The position numbers were made by a program, and so were the translations under genes. The notes under the pieces are model-generated. The model was not told the origin of the DNA. It ran no database searches and saw nothing but the letters and a program-made list of their open reading frames with translations. Of a stretch of 64,000 nt of DNA, positions 1-9,318 are shown piece by piece. The DNA comes from Niastella sp. OAS944 (lineage in GTDB: Bacteria; Bacteroidota; Bacteroidia; Chitinophagales; Chitinophagaceae): NCBI GenBank assembly GCA_024809215.1, contig JANUBW010000005.1, positions 62,001-126,000 of the forward strand. The letters run 5' to 3'. Each line of letters starts with the position of its first letter. Positions within the stretch are counted from its first letter, which is position 1.

Positions 1-1782
1 GCCAATATAGAAATAAAGTTTGCACCTTTTAACGGGCTCGATCTTATTGCCCGGCAGGGTGTGGTAACCAAGAATACTTCCTATAAAAACACCGTTGGCG
101 CTTTTACTTATACCGATTTTGCGAAACATACCGATGCCAGTTCCAAATCTGATATTCCGGCATCTGTATCTGATTTCAGCGGGTATAATACACAATTGCT
201 GAGCGATGCCTTTGTACAATACAATAAAAAAGCAGGCGAGTTTGATCTTAAGTTGATTGCCGGCGGCCAATGGCGTCAGGACCAGGCCAAGAATGTTTTA
301 GTATCTGCAAGCGGACTGGTTATACCTGGTTTGTATAACGTAAGTAATGGTGTAGGAACACCCGGGGCCAGCGAATCGAATTTTCTGGCACGCCAAACAG
401 GCGCTTATGGCGATATCCGCATTGGCTTTAAAGATTATTTATTCTTACATGCTACAGGCCGTAACGACTGGGTATCTACGCTGTCGCCCAATAACCGATC
501 CTTCTTTTATCCTTCTGCAGATGTTTCATTTATTGCAACAGACGCTCTTAATATCCTTGCCGAAACCACGCCCATTTCTTACCTCAAACTAAGGGCCGGC
601 TGGTCGAAAGTAGGTCAGGTAAACCTGGGTGGTACTTATGGCGCTTACCAGCTGGAGCCAACGTACTACCAGGCAAGCGGCTTTCCATTTGGATCGCAGG
701 CCGGATTTACCGTTGGCAATACACTTGTTTCGAACAACCTGAAACCTGAAATTACCAAAGGGTATGAAGCCGGTTTCGATTTGAACATGTTTAACGATCG
801 GTTTACCTCTTCCGTTACCTGGTACGATACCAAAACCGATGATCAAACGGTAACAACCAGCATCTCTAACAGTACCGGCTTTACCAATTTGTTAACCAAC
901 ACCGGTCAAACTCAAAGCCGTGGGTTAGAAGTTACTGCACATATTACTGCCTACCGCTCAAAGAACTGGGAGGTTAATATTGGTGGTAACTATACCTACC
1001 TCGATAATAATGTAAACTTTATCAGTGCCGATCTTCCCAAGCTTTCTTTGTCGTCGAGCGGAACAGCCAACGCTTATGCGGTGGCGGGACAGGCATTTCC
1101 GGTAATTATGGGTTATGATTATAACCGCGATCCGCAGGGGCATGTTATTGTGGACGGTATTACCGGACTGCCTACTAAATCTGATACAATATCTATACTA
1201 GGTAGTGCCGTTGCTAAAAACCGGGTAGGTTTTGATGGAACGGTTAAGTTTAAGAATTTCCGCTTTTACTTTCTGTTTGAATATCGAGGCGGCTACAAAA
1301 TATTTAATGGCATTGGTACAGAGCTCGACTGGTCGGGAACCGGCTATCGTACGGCTGTGTACAACCGCCAGCGTTTTGTATTTCCCAATTCTGTTATTGC
1401 CGATCCTAATAATGCCGGTAAGTTTATTCCCAATAATGATATTACAGTTAAAAACGGTAATGGTAATAATGGTTTCTGGACCGATGGCATTAACCGCGAT
1501 GTAACCTCCAATTATCTCTCTTCGGGTAACTTCCTCAAATTAAGAGAGATCTCTATTTCCTATGATGTGCCTGCCAGCGTGCTGATGAAAACCAAAGTTA
1601 TTAAAGGCATCACCATCAGTGCCCAGGCCCGTAACTTATTAATGTGGCTCACTAAGGATAATTATTATACCGACCCTGAATACAGTGCTGCCGGCAGCGA
1701 TAACAATGGTATTGGGTTGAACAGCATTAACCAAACGCCACCATCGCGTTTTTACGGCGGTACCCTAACGTTTAAATTTTAA
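1..1782 (+). CDS. SusC/RagA-family TonB-linked outer membrane protein, C-terminal part
   Basis: The reading frame is open from base 1, so the gene begins before the window. About 593 residues are visible, and they correspond to the beta-barrel half of a SusC/RagA transporter. The repeated amphipathic strands, the stretch around FLFLHATGRNDWVSTLSP and a C-terminus ending in phenylalanine (GTLTFKF) are typical of the family. SusC proteins form TonB-dependent channels that import oligosaccharides or peptides, with the SusD lipoprotein as lid. A SusD-like gene follows after about 38 bases in the same direction, so the two form an operon. The substrate cannot be told. Signal peptide, plug and TonB box lie outside the window. 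An internal ATG-like start at 61 is not a real start. Confidence 0.93.
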   Translation, partial: ANIEIKFAPFNGLDLIARQGVVTKNTSYKNTVGAFTYTDFAKHTDASSKSDIPASVSDFSGYNTQLLSDAFVQYNKKAGEFDLKLIAGGQWRQDQAKNVLVSASGLVIPGLYNVSNGVGTPGASESNFLARQTGAYGDIRIGFKDYLFLHATGRNDWVSTLSPNNRSFFYPSADVSFIATDALNILAETTPISYLKLRAGWSKVGQVNLGGTYGAYQLEPTYYQASGFPFGSQAGFTVGNTLVSNNLKPEITKGYEAGFDLNMFNDRFTSSVTWYDTKTDDQTVTTSISNSTGFTNLLTNTGQTQSRGLEVTAHITAYRSKNWEVNIGGNYTYLDNNVNFISADLPKLSLSSSGTANAYAVAGQAFPVIMGYDYNRDPQGHVIVDGITGLPTKSDTISILGSAVAKNRVGFDGTVKFKNFRFYFLFEYRGGYKIFNGIGTELDWSGTGYRTAVYNRQRFVFPNSVIADPNNAGKFIPNNDITVKNGNGNNGFWTDGINRDVTSNYLSSGNFLKLREISISYDVPASVLMKTKVIKGITISAQARNLLMWLTKDNYYTDPEYSAAGSDNNGIGLNSINQTPPSRFYGGTLTFKF

Positions 1783-1820
1783 TGAATACTTATTGAGGAA
1801 GTCTTTAAATATTATTGATC

Positions 1821-3383
1821 ATGAAGAATATAATTGCAATACTATATATAGGATCAATGGTACTCGTTACCTCCTGTAAAAAATATTTCGATGTTAATGC
1901 CAATCCGAATAATGCAACTTCGGCTACACCCGAATTGATATTGCCGCAGGCAATTACTGCTTCTGCAGGTAATTTAAATGCTTTTAATACTTATGGTGCG
2001 CAGCTGACTGGTTATATGGCCAATGCCGGTGGATATGGCGGTTTTGGTGTATCGTTTACTTATAATTTCACGTCCTCTAACTTTAACAATCTTTGGGCCG
2101 GCGTATATGATAATCTGGAAGATTACCAGGCCATACTAAACAAAACAAGTGATGTGGCCACTTATAGCTATTTCAATGCAGCGGCGAGAATTATGAAGGT
2201 GTTCAGTTTTCAGTTACTGGTAGATGCTTATAACGATGTTCCGTATATTGAAGCGCTGCAGGGAGCCAATAAACTCTCTCCTGCTTATACCGATGCCAAA
2301 GAAATATACAAGGACCTCGCCAGCCAGCTAGATACCGCAATAAATACCATTAATGCGGGCGCCACCACAGTTGCTGTAAAACCGTTAGGCACCTCGGATG
2401 TGTTATTCAAAGGAGATGTGAAACTTTGGAAAAAACTGGCGAATACCTTAAAACTTCGTTTAGTCATACATGCTAATGGGAAGGTAAATTTTGCAAATAC
2501 AAATTTTAGCAGCGATGGTTTTTTAACTACCGACGCATTGATAAACCCCGGTTTTGTACGGGACAACGGCAAGCAAAACCCGGAATGGGATACATGGACC
2601 TGGACTTACTCCGGTTCTGCCAGAGGTAAAGCCTGGATGCCTTCGACATTTATAATGACGTTCTATAATGGTATAAAATTAACCGATGCCGGAAGAGGCG
2701 CTGCTGTATATTATCAGTTCCCTTCTACCCCATCCAATACCCTGGGTTATGAAAACAACAGCATATCCTCAAGCCCGGAGGGTAGTTTTTGGTACCCCGG
2801 TACCGACCGTGGCGGTTCTTCTGCAGGTGATGCAACCGGAGCCTTGAAAGGGCCTGATGCGGGTATGCCATTGATAACAGCTGCGGAAAGTTATTTTCTT
2901 CAGGCCGAAGGAGTGGTAAATGGTATTCTGTCAACCGGCAATGCAGAAGCACTGTTTAAGAATGGTATTACCGCTTCGTTTAAATATTTGTATGCAAAAC
3001 CTGATGGTACTATAACGGGAACACCTGAGGCTGATGCTGCAGATTATATTTTAAATAATAATAGCAGTTACCTGGCCGATTTTTCAAAAGCAGGTACAAA
3101 AGAACAGAAATTAGAAGCGATCATTACCCAGAAATATATAGCGTTGAATATGGTGAACAGTGATGAAGCATGGAATGAATATCGCCGTACGCATTATCCT
3201 GTACTGGTAAATACCGCGGGCGCCAACGGTACGCAAACATTTGCTTCTACAGAATCAGAATCAACCAGGCCCGACAGGTTGCCAACCCGGATCTTATATC
3301 CTGTTTCTGAAGGAGCTTACAACTCCTCCAATCTTCCTAAAAACATTACACCGTTTTCATCACTTATTTTTTGGGCACAATAG
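1821..3383 (+). CDS. SusD/RagB-like nutrient-binding outer membrane lipoprotein
   Basis: The protein has about 520 residues. The start is placed at ATG 1821; an in-frame TTG six bases upstream is less likely. The N-terminus is a lipoprotein signal peptide with lipobox LVTSC, followed by KKYFDVNANPNNAT, a pattern typical of the SusD-like_2 type of lipoprotein. Such proteins sit on the cell surface and capture ligand for the SusC channel. It lies between the partial SusC gene and a DUF1735-type lipoprotein gene, with short gaps and the same direction, so co-transcription is expected. Specificity is unknown. The family call rests on N-terminal motif, length and context. Confidence 0.9.
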   Translation: MKNIIAILYIGSMVLVTSCKKYFDVNANPNNATSATPELILPQAITASAGNLNAFNTYGAQLTGYMANAGGYGGFGVSFTYNFTSSNFNNLWAGVYDNLEDYQAILNKTSDVATYSYFNAAARIMKVFSFQLLVDAYNDVPYIEALQGANKLSPAYTDAKEIYKDLASQLDTAINTINAGATTVAVKPLGTSDVLFKGDVKLWKKLANTLKLRLVIHANGKVNFANTNFSSDGFLTTDALINPGFVRDNGKQNPEWDTWTWTYSGSARGKAWMPSTFIMTFYNGIKLTDAGRGAAVYYQFPSTPSNTLGYENNSISSSPEGSFWYPGTDRGGSSAGDATGALKGPDAGMPLITAAESYFLQAEGVVNGILSTGNAEALFKNGITASFKYLYAKPDGTITGTPEADAADYILNNNSSYLADFSKAGTKEQKLEAIITQKYIALNMVNSDEAWNEYRRTHYPVLVNTAGANGTQTFASTESESTRPDRLPTRILYPVSEGAYNSSNLPKNITPFSSLIFWAQ

Positions 3384-3404
3384 TTTGTTTAAAAATTTAT
3401 TATT

Positions 3405-4316
3405 ATGAAATCAGCACCTATAAATATATTATTGTTTTCAATGCTGTTGTCGGGTTTGTCGTCCTGTTTAAAAAAGGATGCTATGAATATTGATCCCGAT
3501 ACAGGTACGAAGAACGTGGTAGAGTTTGCCAATACCGGCGATAATGTGGCGAATGCAACTTCTGTTTTTCCCCGTTTCTTTATTGATCTTGGCACTATTA
3601 CCGCCAACCAGGTTGTTCCATTGCAGGTAAATGTAAGTTACTCTGGTAACCAAACGGCGCCACAGGATATTACCGTTTCGCTGGGCATCGATAGCATTGC
3701 CCTGAAAGCATATGATACTACTTTTAAAGCAGAATATGAAGTGCCGCCTGCCTCTGTATTTAAGCTTCCGTCTTCATTGGTTATAGCAAAGGGTTCCCGT
3801 CAAACATCTTTACAAATACCCATCACTATAAGTAATGATTTCGACTTTAATAAAAGTTATGCTCTTCCATTGAAGATCGTTTCTGCTTCTTACGGAACAA
3901 TCAGCTCTAACTTTGGTACGGCTTTTTATTCATTTGGCGGACGAAATAAATATGATGGCATTTATGTAATGAAAGGGTATGTGAGCCACCCCACGGCGGC
4001 TTATGTGGGTCCTTTTAAAGCGCCGAAAGTAACATTTACCACTGTTGGCGCCAGCTCAATAGCAATGGAAGCGCAGCCTTTTTTCAACAACGGGGCTTTA
4101 TCATTTTTTGGTGTATATCCCGTATTTACGGTGAATGCCGATAACTCGGTTACCGTTACCAATATGCCGGATGGCGGAAAGGCGCCTTCGGTTACAGATC
4201 CTGCTTATAAGAACCGGTACGATCCGGCCACAAAAACATTTTACATAAGTTATTCCTACAATGCAACAACGCCCAGGGTAATTTATGATACCTGTACCTT
4301 TTTACAAGCCAGGTAA
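3405..4316 (+). CDS. DUF1735-type surface lipoprotein of the Sus operon
   Basis: This 303-residue protein begins with a lipoprotein signal (lipobox LSSC at about residues 18-21, then LKKD). The body is beta-rich, with sequence such as FPRFFIDLGTITANQVVPLQV and a region ending in SYALPLKIVSAS. That resembles the BT_3987/DUF1735 N-terminal Ig-like domain found in many lipoproteins encoded behind SusCD pairs. Such proteins are surface-exposed and are thought to help bind glycan. It lies 21 bases after the SusD-like gene and is followed directly by a strong terminator, so it is the last gene of the operon. The domain assignment is from pattern memory. Confidence 0.75.
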   Translation: MKSAPINILLFSMLLSGLSSCLKKDAMNIDPDTGTKNVVEFANTGDNVANATSVFPRFFIDLGTITANQVVPLQVNVSYSGNQTAPQDITVSLGIDSIALKAYDTTFKAEYEVPPASVFKLPSSLVIAKGSRQTSLQIPITISNDFDFNKSYALPLKIVSASYGTISSNFGTAFYSFGGRNKYDGIYVMKGYVSHPTAAYVGPFKAPKVTFTTVGASSIAMEAQPFFNNGALSFFGVYPVFTVNADNSVTVTNMPDGGKAPSVTDPAYKNRYDPATKTFYISYSYNATTPRVIYDTCTFLQAR

Positions 4317-4324
4317 ATTTATTA

Positions 4325-4353
4325 AAATGCCACACCTTCGGGGTGTGGCATTT
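4325..4353 (+). terminator. Rho-independent terminator of the first Sus operon
   Basis: A 12-bp stem (AAATGCCACACC and its complement) encloses a five-base TTCGG loop and ends in TTT. It begins nine bases after the DUF1735-type gene stops. The A-rich left flank means it may also work on the opposite strand, for the small gene ending at 4376. Confidence 0.85.
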
Positions 4354-4375
4354 ATTACTTATGTCAATTAGACGG

Positions 4376-4630
4376 TTAAGAGTTAATTATAGCCTCTTCC
4401 AAAACAGACTCTAATTGCGCGATATTTTGCGGTACCTGATCTTTTAATGCAATTCTGAAAGCCCCCTCTTCATTTATCTGCATGTGAATTCGATATGGCT
4501 TTGAATCTATGGGGATATAAATTTGATAAAGTTGTTTTTGGATGGTGTTTATAGGGTGAACGTCCACCTCAATTTCTTTTCCATCTAACATTACTTTCAC
4601 TTTGAACCTTGTTAATTTTCTTATTCCCAT
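4376..4630 (-). CDS. small conserved-looking hypothetical protein downstream of dnaE2
   Basis: This 84-residue protein is not recognised. It is soluble, with no signal peptide or membrane segment. The N-terminus is basic (MGIRKLTRFKVKVM), the middle looks beta-rich, and the C-terminus is probably a helix (IAQLESVLEEAI). It lies 39 bases downstream of dnaE2 on the same strand, but a perfect TAGATTTG element at 4635-4642 stands just upstream of its ATG, so it probably has its own promoter and an almost leaderless mRNA. A link to the translesion cassette is possible but rests on position only. Confidence 0.6.
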   Translation of the reverse strand: MGIRKLTRFKVKVMLDGKEIEVDVHPINTIQKQLYQIYIPIDSKPYRIHMQINEEGAFRIALKDQVPQNIAQLESVLEEAIINS

Positions 4631-4634
4631 GGCG

Positions 4635-4642
4635 CAAATCTA
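4635..4642 (-). promoter_or_regulatory. Bacteroidota -7 promoter element (TAGATTTG), near-leaderless start
   Basis: On the minus strand TAGATTTG matches the TAnnTTTG consensus exactly. Its last base is only four bases from the ATG of the 84-residue gene, so the transcript would have almost no 5' leader. A TTG about 20 bases further upstream could serve as the -33 element. Confidence 0.55.
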
Positions 4643-4669
4643 CAGCTGAAAGGTTAAAAACACAATTGT

Positions 4670-7600
4670 TTATTTAAAATTCCTGGCATCAGCAAACAGC
4701 TTACCCTGTTCTTTTTGCGTGGACGTCAAATGCTTTAATAATTTTGAAAAATTGTAGCAGGCCGATACTACCACATGGATCACCTCCCCTTCTATTTGCA
4801 ATTTGCCTTCAACCATGATGAGCCGCGATTGTATGATCTCCTTGCGATAGGTATCGAAGATATTTTTGAAAACAACCAGGTTGGCCCATCCACTTTCATC
4901 TTCAATGGTCATAAAGATCACGCCTTTTGATGTACCTGGCCGCTGCCGCACTAATACCAAACCCGATACTTTAACCAGGTCGCCATCTTTCATTTTAGAC
5001 AGCTGGTTAACAGGTGTTATATATAGCTTGTTTAGTTTTTCTCTTATAAAGCTTACGGGATGTGCTTTTAACGATAGCGATATCGATGCGTAATCCTGTA
5101 CCACATGTTCCGACACACTCATTTGAGGCAACGCTACATTTTCATCTTTTGCCGCTTCGGGCTGCTGACCTTTGAATAATTCAATAGAAGTATCTTTTGT
5201 TGTAAGCTCCCATAAGGCCTGGCGCCTATCGAGGCCCAGCGAGCGGAAGGCATCGGCATCAGCCAGCCTTTCAAGGAAATTATCAGACAGTTGCAGGCTA
5301 CGCAGTTGATCTATATTGGTAAATGCCGTTTTTCGGTGATGAAGCATTCGCTGCACTTCTTCTTCCCTTATACCTTTTACCTGCCTGAACCCGAGTCGCA
5401 GGGCGCAAAACTTCCCTGCTTTTTCTTCAAGCGTATTATCCCAACAGGAATAATTTATATCTATGGGCCTTACTTCTACCCCATGATTTTTTGCATCGAT
5501 CACTATTTGAGCGGGTTGATAAAACCCCATTGGCATACTGTTCAATAATGCGCAGGCAAATACATCGGCATAATACCATTTCAGCCAGCTGCTCACGTAT
5601 ACCAGCAGGGCAAAACTGGCTGCATGGCTTTCGGGAAAACCGTACGATCCAAAGCCTTCCAGTTGTTTAAAGACCCGCAGCGCAAATTCTGCCGTATAAC
5701 CTCTTGCTGTCATTCCCTTAACAAGCTTCTCCTGGAATTTTGTGACCATACCTTTGGCTTTGAAGGTGGCCATACTTCGGCGCAGCTCGTCTGCTTCGGC
5801 CGGTGTAAAACCCGCTGCCACAATGGCAATCTTCATGGCCTGCTCCTGAAAAAGCGGAACACCCAATGTGCGGCCTAATATATCTTCCAGTTCCTTTGAG
5901 GGATATTCAACCGGTTCTTCCCCATTTCTTCTACGAAGATAGGGATGCACCATATCGCCCTGAATGGGCCCGGGACGAACTATGGCTACTTCTATTACCA
6001 GGTCGTAAAAAGTCTTTGGCCGCAACCTGGGCAGCATACTTTGCTGTGCCCGGCTTTCTATTTGAAAAACGCCTATAGTATCGGCATGGGAGATCATTTC
6101 ATATACCGCCGGATCATCCTGTGGAATATTGGCCAGCGTAAGATGGAGGTTATAATGCTGTTTTGCCAGATCGAATGCCTTGCGTATACAGGTAAGCATT
6201 CCTAAAGCGAGCACATCGACCTTCATAAACCCAAGCGTATCTATATCGTCTTTATTCCATTCAATACAGGTACGGTTTTCCATTCGGGCATTAAGCACGG
6301 GGCACAGATCGGTAAGTTTACCCCGGGTTATTACAAAACCGCCGGTATGCTGCCCTAACTGCCGCGGAAAGCCGATGAATTCGTGGGTCAGCTGCAATAC
6401 TTTCATTAAATGCCTGTCGCCCGGATCGAGTCCCTGCTGCCTGATAGTAGCCTCTTCTATTCGTTCAGTTATTGAATCCCAGATGGAATCTGATAACTGG
6501 TTAATGGTATCAACAGAAACCCCCATGGCCTTTGCTACGTCGCGCAACGCGCCTTTCTGGTGTTGCTGGGTAACAGTGGCTACAATAGCCGCACGATGGC
6601 GCCCATACTTTTCATACACGTATTGTATTACTTCTTCCCGCCGCTCATGTTCAAAGTCAACATCAATATCGGGCGGTTCATTACGCGCAGAACTGATAAA
6701 CCGTTCAAACAACAGATCGAATTTAGCGGGGTTCACACTGGTGATGCCCAAACAATAGCAAACCGTTGAATTGGCAGCGGAACCCCTGCCCTGACAAAGA
6801 ATATTTTGCGAACGGGCAAAACGAACAATATCATATACCGTTAAGAAATACGATGCATAATTCATTTGCTCAATAAACGCCAGTTCATATTTTATGGCCG
6901 CTACCGTTTTTTCAGGTATGTCTTCGCCAAAACGTTCATGGGCGCCCTGCCAGGCAAGTATGGTCAATTCTTCCTGTGGCGTACGGCCTTCACTGGTAAT
7001 TTCTTCGGGATATTCATAAGTTAGTTCGCTTAGATTGAATTGGCAGGCTGCAGCAATTGTTTGCGTGTTCAGAATAGCTTGCGGGTATTGCCTGAACAGC
7101 CGTTCCATTTCAGTGGCTGGTTTCAAAAATCTTTCTGCATTGGCGTGTAAGGTATAACCTGCTGTATAAATGGTACACTTCTCTCTGATGCATGTAACTA
7201 TATCCTGCAGTTCACGACGGTTAGGTTCATGATAATGTACATCGTTGGTGGCTACAAGCGGCACCTGCATTTCCTGCGACAGTTCATGTAATTTGAAAAT
7301 ATATTTTGCATCATGCGCATAATACCGGCGCGAAACAGCTAAGTAAAGTTGTTCTTTAAACGAATCTTTATATTCGTTTAGCATTGTTATAAACGAATCC
7401 TCAAACCTAAATTTATTATTCAGTTTATCGGGGGGAATAACAATAAACAGCATTCCTGCTGCCAATTCATAAACATCGGCTTTATATAAATGACAATCGC
7501 CTTTTTCGGCCCGCAAATTACCAAGGCTCAATAACTGGCAAAGCCTTGCATAGGCGTTAACATCAGTGGGGTAAGCAAGCAGTGAAGGCCCATCGAGCAG

Positions 7601-7804
7601 ATCAATACGACAGCCAACAATTAATTGTATACCTGCTTTTTTTGCAGCAGCATGTGCCCTAACAATACCGGCAAGCGTATTGCGGTCGGTGATAGCGATA
7701 CTTTTATAACCCAGGGAAGCCGCATATTCCACTAGTTCTTCGGGATGACTGGCGCCCCGTAGAAAACTAAAGTTGCTGGTTACCTGTAGTTCAGTATACT
7801 CCAT
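4670..7804 (-). CDS. dnaE2: error-prone DNA polymerase III alpha subunit DnaE2 (ImuC)
   Basis: This 1044-residue protein is a C-family replicative-type polymerase of the DnaE2/ImuC branch, which performs mutagenic translesion synthesis after DNA damage. The N-terminal PHP domain starts with YTELQVTSNFSFLRGASHPEEL, a signature of the branch. Further in are RGSAANS (about residue 343) and the catalytic acidic motif PPDIDVDF (about 377). A helix-hairpin-helix region and a C-terminal OB-fold (about 900-1010) follow. Length agrees with the family. It is the last gene of an imuA-imuB-dnaE2 operon, starting 10 bases after imuB stops. In the known system ImuB links this polymerase to the beta clamp. 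No broken motif was seen. Confidence 0.97.
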   Translation of the reverse strand: MEYTELQVTSNFSFLRGASHPEELVEYAASLGYKSIAITDRNTLAGIVRAHAAAKKAGIQLIVGCRIDLLDGPSLLAYPTDVNAYARLCQLLSLGNLRAEKGDCHLYKADVYELAAGMLFIVIPPDKLNNKFRFEDSFITMLNEYKDSFKEQLYLAVSRRYYAHDAKYIFKLHELSQEMQVPLVATNDVHYHEPNRRELQDIVTCIREKCTIYTAGYTLHANAERFLKPATEMERLFRQYPQAILNTQTIAAACQFNLSELTYEYPEEITSEGRTPQEELTILAWQGAHERFGEDIPEKTVAAIKYELAFIEQMNYASYFLTVYDIVRFARSQNILCQGRGSAANSTVCYCLGITSVNPAKFDLLFERFISSARNEPPDIDVDFEHERREEVIQYVYEKYGRHRAAIVATVTQQHQKGALRDVAKAMGVSVDTINQLSDSIWDSITERIEEATIRQQGLDPGDRHLMKVLQLTHEFIGFPRQLGQHTGGFVITRGKLTDLCPVLNARMENRTCIEWNKDDIDTLGFMKVDVLALGMLTCIRKAFDLAKQHYNLHLTLANIPQDDPAVYEMISHADTIGVFQIESRAQQSMLPRLRPKTFYDLVIEVAIVRPGPIQGDMVHPYLRRRNGEEPVEYPSKELEDILGRTLGVPLFQEQAMKIAIVAAGFTPAEADELRRSMATFKAKGMVTKFQEKLVKGMTARGYTAEFALRVFKQLEGFGSYGFPESHAASFALLVYVSSWLKWYYADVFACALLNSMPMGFYQPAQIVIDAKNHGVEVRPIDINYSCWDNTLEEKAGKFCALRLGFRQVKGIREEEVQRMLHHRKTAFTNIDQLRSLQLSDNFLERLADADAFRSLGLDRRQALWELTTKDTSIELFKGQQPEAAKDENVALPQMSVSEHVVQDYASISLSLKAHPVSFIREKLNKLYITPVNQLSKMKDGDLVKVSGLVLVRQRPGTSKGVIFMTIEDESGWANLVVFKNIFDTYRKEIIQSRLIMVEGKLQIEGEVIHVVVSACYNFSKLLKHLTSTQKEQGKLFADARNFK

Positions 7805-7814
7805 ATGCTTTTAT

Positions 7815-9317
7815 TTAGGCAAATAAACCATGCAGGTACCAGCCATAGGTTTTGGCAGCATCATAATGCCCCGCTCTGAAGAGCCAGAAACGTTGTCCGG
7901 CCTCATCTTCCACGCAATAGTAATCACGATGTTGACCTTCGGTGATCCACCACTCCTGTTCAATACGTTCGGGGCCGTCGGCCTTTATGATCTTATGCAA
8001 CTGCCCTTTAAACCTGAAGAACATAGGCGGATAATCGGGAATAGGTGCTGTTACTTCTATTGGCTGCGGGTTGGGAAAAAGATGAATGGGCCTTGGCTGG
8101 TCGGTTCGCCAAGCGGTAGTTATAGATTCTTCAAGCGATTGCGAGGCTTTAATACTTCGTTCGGGCCAGTAGTGCTCATCGGGCAAATAACGATGAAAAC
8201 AATTACGGCCAAACCGGTCGGTAAAACGATCTAACAGCTCTGCCAATTGCGTGTCGTGCAAGCCACCCTGTTTTTCCCATAACTTTTCCTGTACAGCAGT
8301 ATGGTCTTCTACCTTTACCGCATCCAGCACAAACAACTCAATGCCTAAAGCAGGTTCAATAGTTTGCAGTTTGTTCTCGAATAATTTGAATAGATGTTTT
8401 AGGTTACGTGAAGGCCGGTTGGTACCAATGGATACTGTAATAATAGCATCATCAATGCGGTGGCAATGCAAATGAAGTGTTCTGATGCCTTTTTGTTCCT
8501 GTTCAAGTCTTTTACATAAACTATTAAGTAATTGCTCTAAAGCGATCTCAATACCTGTTAATGTAACAATAGGTTCAAGACAGGGTAATCTTTCCTGCCA
8601 GGCTTCTATGGGTTGCACCGGTTGAATAAATTCCTGTTCCATGCCCAGGGCCTGGTTCAGCCTTTGCAAAAATGGCTGGCCAAAACGGCGCTGCAAGGCA
8701 GAACGCGGCATACTGATAAAATCCTTTATTTGATGTAAGCCTAATTTATATAAACGTTCTACCAGTTCCTGTTCAATACGTAATGAAGCGGGTGGCAATG
8801 AAAGTAAAGCCGATGATTGCATGCCGGGCTCAATCACCGGTGACGATTGGCCATAACGGGCAATGGCCCAGGCTGCGCCAATAGTATCGGCCATACCAAC
8901 CCTTACCTGGTAACCGCGATCATTCAACCGCGTTATAATAGTGGTTAAATAATCTATTTCGCCACCCCATAAATGCGCACAGCCCGATGCATCGAAGATC
9001 AGCGCATCAGGAGCATCAATAGCAACGCAGGGTGAAAAGCGAATACACCATTCAGCCAGTTTGTTCAATAGTTTATCATTAAGTTCGGGGAAATGGTCAA
9101 GCACCTCCAATGCAGGAAGTATCATACGGGCATTGGCTACAACCATCCCTTTTTTTATTCCCTGCTCTTCGGCCAACGCATTAGCAGCTGTTATTACCAT
9201 TCGGCCATGGTCTTTTGCAGCAAGTACAAACGGCGCCATTTTTAATGCGGGTTTTCGCATTGCAAACCAATCAGCTTCCAGGTGATGGAACCATACACAC
9301 ACAAATCGCTTTTTCAT
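7815..9317 (-). CDS. imuB: Y-family polymerase-like protein ImuB
   Basis: This 500-residue protein has the DinB/UmuC fold but looks catalytically inactive, as is usual for ImuB. Motif I, normally with a metal-binding Asp, reads VWFHHLEADWF. The usual Asp-Glu pair is replaced in DASGCAHLWGG (about residues 106-116). Finger, thumb and little-finger-like regions follow, then a C-terminal extension rich in Trp and Tyr (EWWITEGQHRDYYCVEDEAGQRFWLFR), typical of the family. ImuB acts as a hub between DnaE2, ImuA and the sliding clamp. It lies one base after imuA and 10 bases before dnaE2, so translation of the three is probably coupled. Confidence 0.94.
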   Translation of the reverse strand: MKKRFVCVWFHHLEADWFAMRKPALKMAPFVLAAKDHGRMVITAANALAEEQGIKKGMVVANARMILPALEVLDHFPELNDKLLNKLAEWCIRFSPCVAIDAPDALIFDASGCAHLWGGEIDYLTTIITRLNDRGYQVRVGMADTIGAAWAIARYGQSSPVIEPGMQSSALLSLPPASLRIEQELVERLYKLGLHQIKDFISMPRSALQRRFGQPFLQRLNQALGMEQEFIQPVQPIEAWQERLPCLEPIVTLTGIEIALEQLLNSLCKRLEQEQKGIRTLHLHCHRIDDAIITVSIGTNRPSRNLKHLFKLFENKLQTIEPALGIELFVLDAVKVEDHTAVQEKLWEKQGGLHDTQLAELLDRFTDRFGRNCFHRYLPDEHYWPERSIKASQSLEESITTAWRTDQPRPIHLFPNPQPIEVTAPIPDYPPMFFRFKGQLHKIIKADGPERIEQEWWITEGQHRDYYCVEDEAGQRFWLFRAGHYDAAKTYGWYLHGLFA

Positions 9318-9318
9318 A

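Noticed and set aside
6180..6758. 192-residue frame opposite dnaE2
   Set aside because: It is fully antisense to a well-conserved polymerase core and has a Ser-rich, unnatural composition.
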